Notes under the pieces: model-generated
The model's database searches: none
Seen by the model: the letters and a program-made list of their open reading frames with translations, nothing else
Told to the model about the DNA's origin: nothing
Translations under genes and position numbers: made by a program
Assembly: GCA_905236315.1 (NCBI GenBank)
Contig: CAJOPO010000115.1
Location: forward strand, 1-6,243
Reading direction: 5' to 3'
Source of the DNA: an uncultured Treponema sp.
GTDB taxonomy: Bacteria > Spirochaetota > Spirochaetia > Treponematales > Treponemataceae
Length of the DNA stretch: 6,243 nucleotides
In this document: positions 5,242 to 6,243 of the stretch, piece after piece
How positions within the stretch are numbered: the stretch's first letter is position 1
How the letters are laid out: the number at the start of each line of letters is the position of its first letter

Positions 5242-6243
5242 ATGAAAACAAAAGCACTTATTACAGGCATTACAGGGATGGTAGGCTCTCACCTATGCGA
5301 TTTTCTTTTAGATAATACAGATTGGGATATTTACGGAGTTTGTCGCTGGAGAAGTCCATTAGATAATGTTGAACATTTGTTAGAAAGAGTAAATAAAAAA
5401 GACCGTGTATATTTTGAATATGCAGACTTAAATGACCAAGTATCTTTAATAAATGTAATCCAAAAAATAAAACCTGACTATATTTTTCATCTTGCAGCAC
5501 AAAGTTACCCACTCACAAGCTTTACATCTCCTATTGATACTTTAAATACAAATATATTAGGTACTTGCCGCCTACTTGAAAGTATTCGCATAGAAATGAA
5601 TATGAACAAAGAATACAAGCCTATTATTCATGTATGTGCTTCATCAGAAGTATTTGGAAAAATTCCGCCAGAGAAGAAACCTGAAAATGGTATTAATGAA
5701 GAATGTCCTTTCCATCCAGCTTCCCCTTATGCAATCTCAAAAGTTGGTACAGATTTACTTGGGCGATATTATGCTCAAGCCTATGGAATGAAAGTAATGA
5801 CTACAAGAATGTTTACACATACAGGACCTAGACGAGGAGATGTATTTCATGAATCAACTTTTGCAAAACAAATTGCAATGATTGAAGCAAATATAATTCC
5901 TCCAATAGTAAAAGTTGGAAACTTAAAATCACTTAGCACTTATGCAGATGTTAGAGATGCTGTTCGTGCATATTATATGCTTGTAACTGTAAATCCTATT
6001 GCTGGAGAATATTACAACATAGGAGGTAGCCACACATGCGAAGTTGGGGATACGCTTAATACTCTTATTTCTTTTTCTACTAAAAAAGATGAGATAAAAA
6101 TTGATGTTGACAATGAACGTTTACGTCCTATAGATGCAGATTTACAAGTCCCAGATTGTAGTAAGTTTAAAAAACATACAGGCTGGGGACCCAAAATTCC
6201 TTATGAGAACACAATGAAAGATTTATTAGATTATTGGCGTGAA
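5242..6243 (+). CDS. GDP-mannose 4,6-dehydratase-like SDR, possibly a GDP-heptose 4,6-dehydratase (3' end outside the window)
   Basis: From ATG 5242, preceded by AAGGGG (5229-5234), the frame stays open for 334 codons to the window edge. Only a few residues should be missing for a family of about 320-350. Features in order: TGITGMVGSH (8-17, cofactor loop), CRWRSPLDN (cofactor/nucleotide region), LAAQSYP, catalytic ASSEVFG (S134, S135, E136), Y163-xxx-K167 in YAISK, TRMFTHTGPRRGD (nucleotide-sugar side), STYADVRDAV, and the late motif RPIDADLQVPD. The Ser-Glu-Tyr-Lys arrangement is that of GDP-sugar 4,6-dehydratases, which make a 4-keto-6-deoxy sugar nucleotide with NADP as tightly bound cofactor. 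In a GDP-heptose cluster the natural substrate may be GDP-D-glycero-alpha-D-manno-heptose, as for DmhA of Yersinia pseudotuberculosis. GDP-mannose remains possible, so no symbol is given. Confidence 0.87.
   Translation, partial: MKTKALITGITGMVGSHLCDFLLDNTDWDIYGVCRWRSPLDNVEHLLERVNKKDRVYFEYADLNDQVSLINVIQKIKPDYIFHLAAQSYPLTSFTSPIDTLNTNILGTCRLLESIRIEMNMNKEYKPIIHVCASSEVFGKIPPEKKPENGINEECPFHPASPYAISKVGTDLLGRYYAQAYGMKVMTTRMFTHTGPRRGDVFHESTFAKQIAMIEANIIPPIVKVGNLKSLSTYADVRDAVRAYYMLVTVNPIAGEYYNIGGSHTCEVGDTLNTLISFSTKKDEIKIDVDNERLRPIDADLQVPDCSKFKKHTGWGPKIPYENTMKDLLDYWRE

Overview
The window is AT-rich (about one third G+C by eye). Every convincing gene is on the plus strand, with short gaps and clear AGGA-type ribosome binding sites. 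It is a bacterial surface-carbohydrate locus. The taxon cannot be fixed from the sequence; a low-GC anaerobe such as a spirochaete, a Bacillota member or a Campylobacterota relative would fit, and this is a guess.

Layout. Positions 1-267 hold the 3' end of an unrelated gene, the membrane-anchored Gly/Ser/His-rich tail of a TPM-domain (YgcG-like) protein. Positions 268-544 are non-coding. The first part looks empty apart from a weak promoter candidate. Positions 428-540 are densely structured: a 22-bp perfect palindrome next to an A8 tract (an intrinsic terminator shape when read on the minus strand), a long imperfect inverted repeat (459-531) with a GC-rich 14-bp core, and a small hairpin over the gmhA Shine-Dalgarno. 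From 545 to the window end runs a six-gene, probably single-transcript cluster: gmhA; a fused guanylyltransferase/phosphatase (HddC-GmhB); a family 2 glycosyltransferase; an RmlD-like SDR; hddA; and a GDP-mannose 4,6-dehydratase-like SDR cut by the window edge a few residues before its expected end.

How the genes work together. GmhA turns sedoheptulose 7-phosphate into D-glycero-D-manno-heptose 7-phosphate. HddA phosphorylates C1, the GmhB-like domain removes the C7 phosphate, and the HddC-like domain adds GMP to give GDP-D-glycero-alpha-D-manno-heptose. Three ORFs therefore hold the whole known GDP-heptose route. The dehydratase and the RmlD-like SDR would suit conversion of GDP-heptose to a GDP-6-deoxy-heptose, and the glycosyltransferase could use the product. 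These last assignments are inference from context.

Points for a second look: the chain of mutually exclusive hairpins before gmhA, the orphan minus-strand terminator, an Asp-to-Asn change at HAD motif IV in the phosphatase domain, and the probable 6-deoxy-heptose branch. No RNA gene of a known family, CRISPR array, transposase or attachment site was seen. The genes are recognisable members of known families, so I do not claim a new protein system here.
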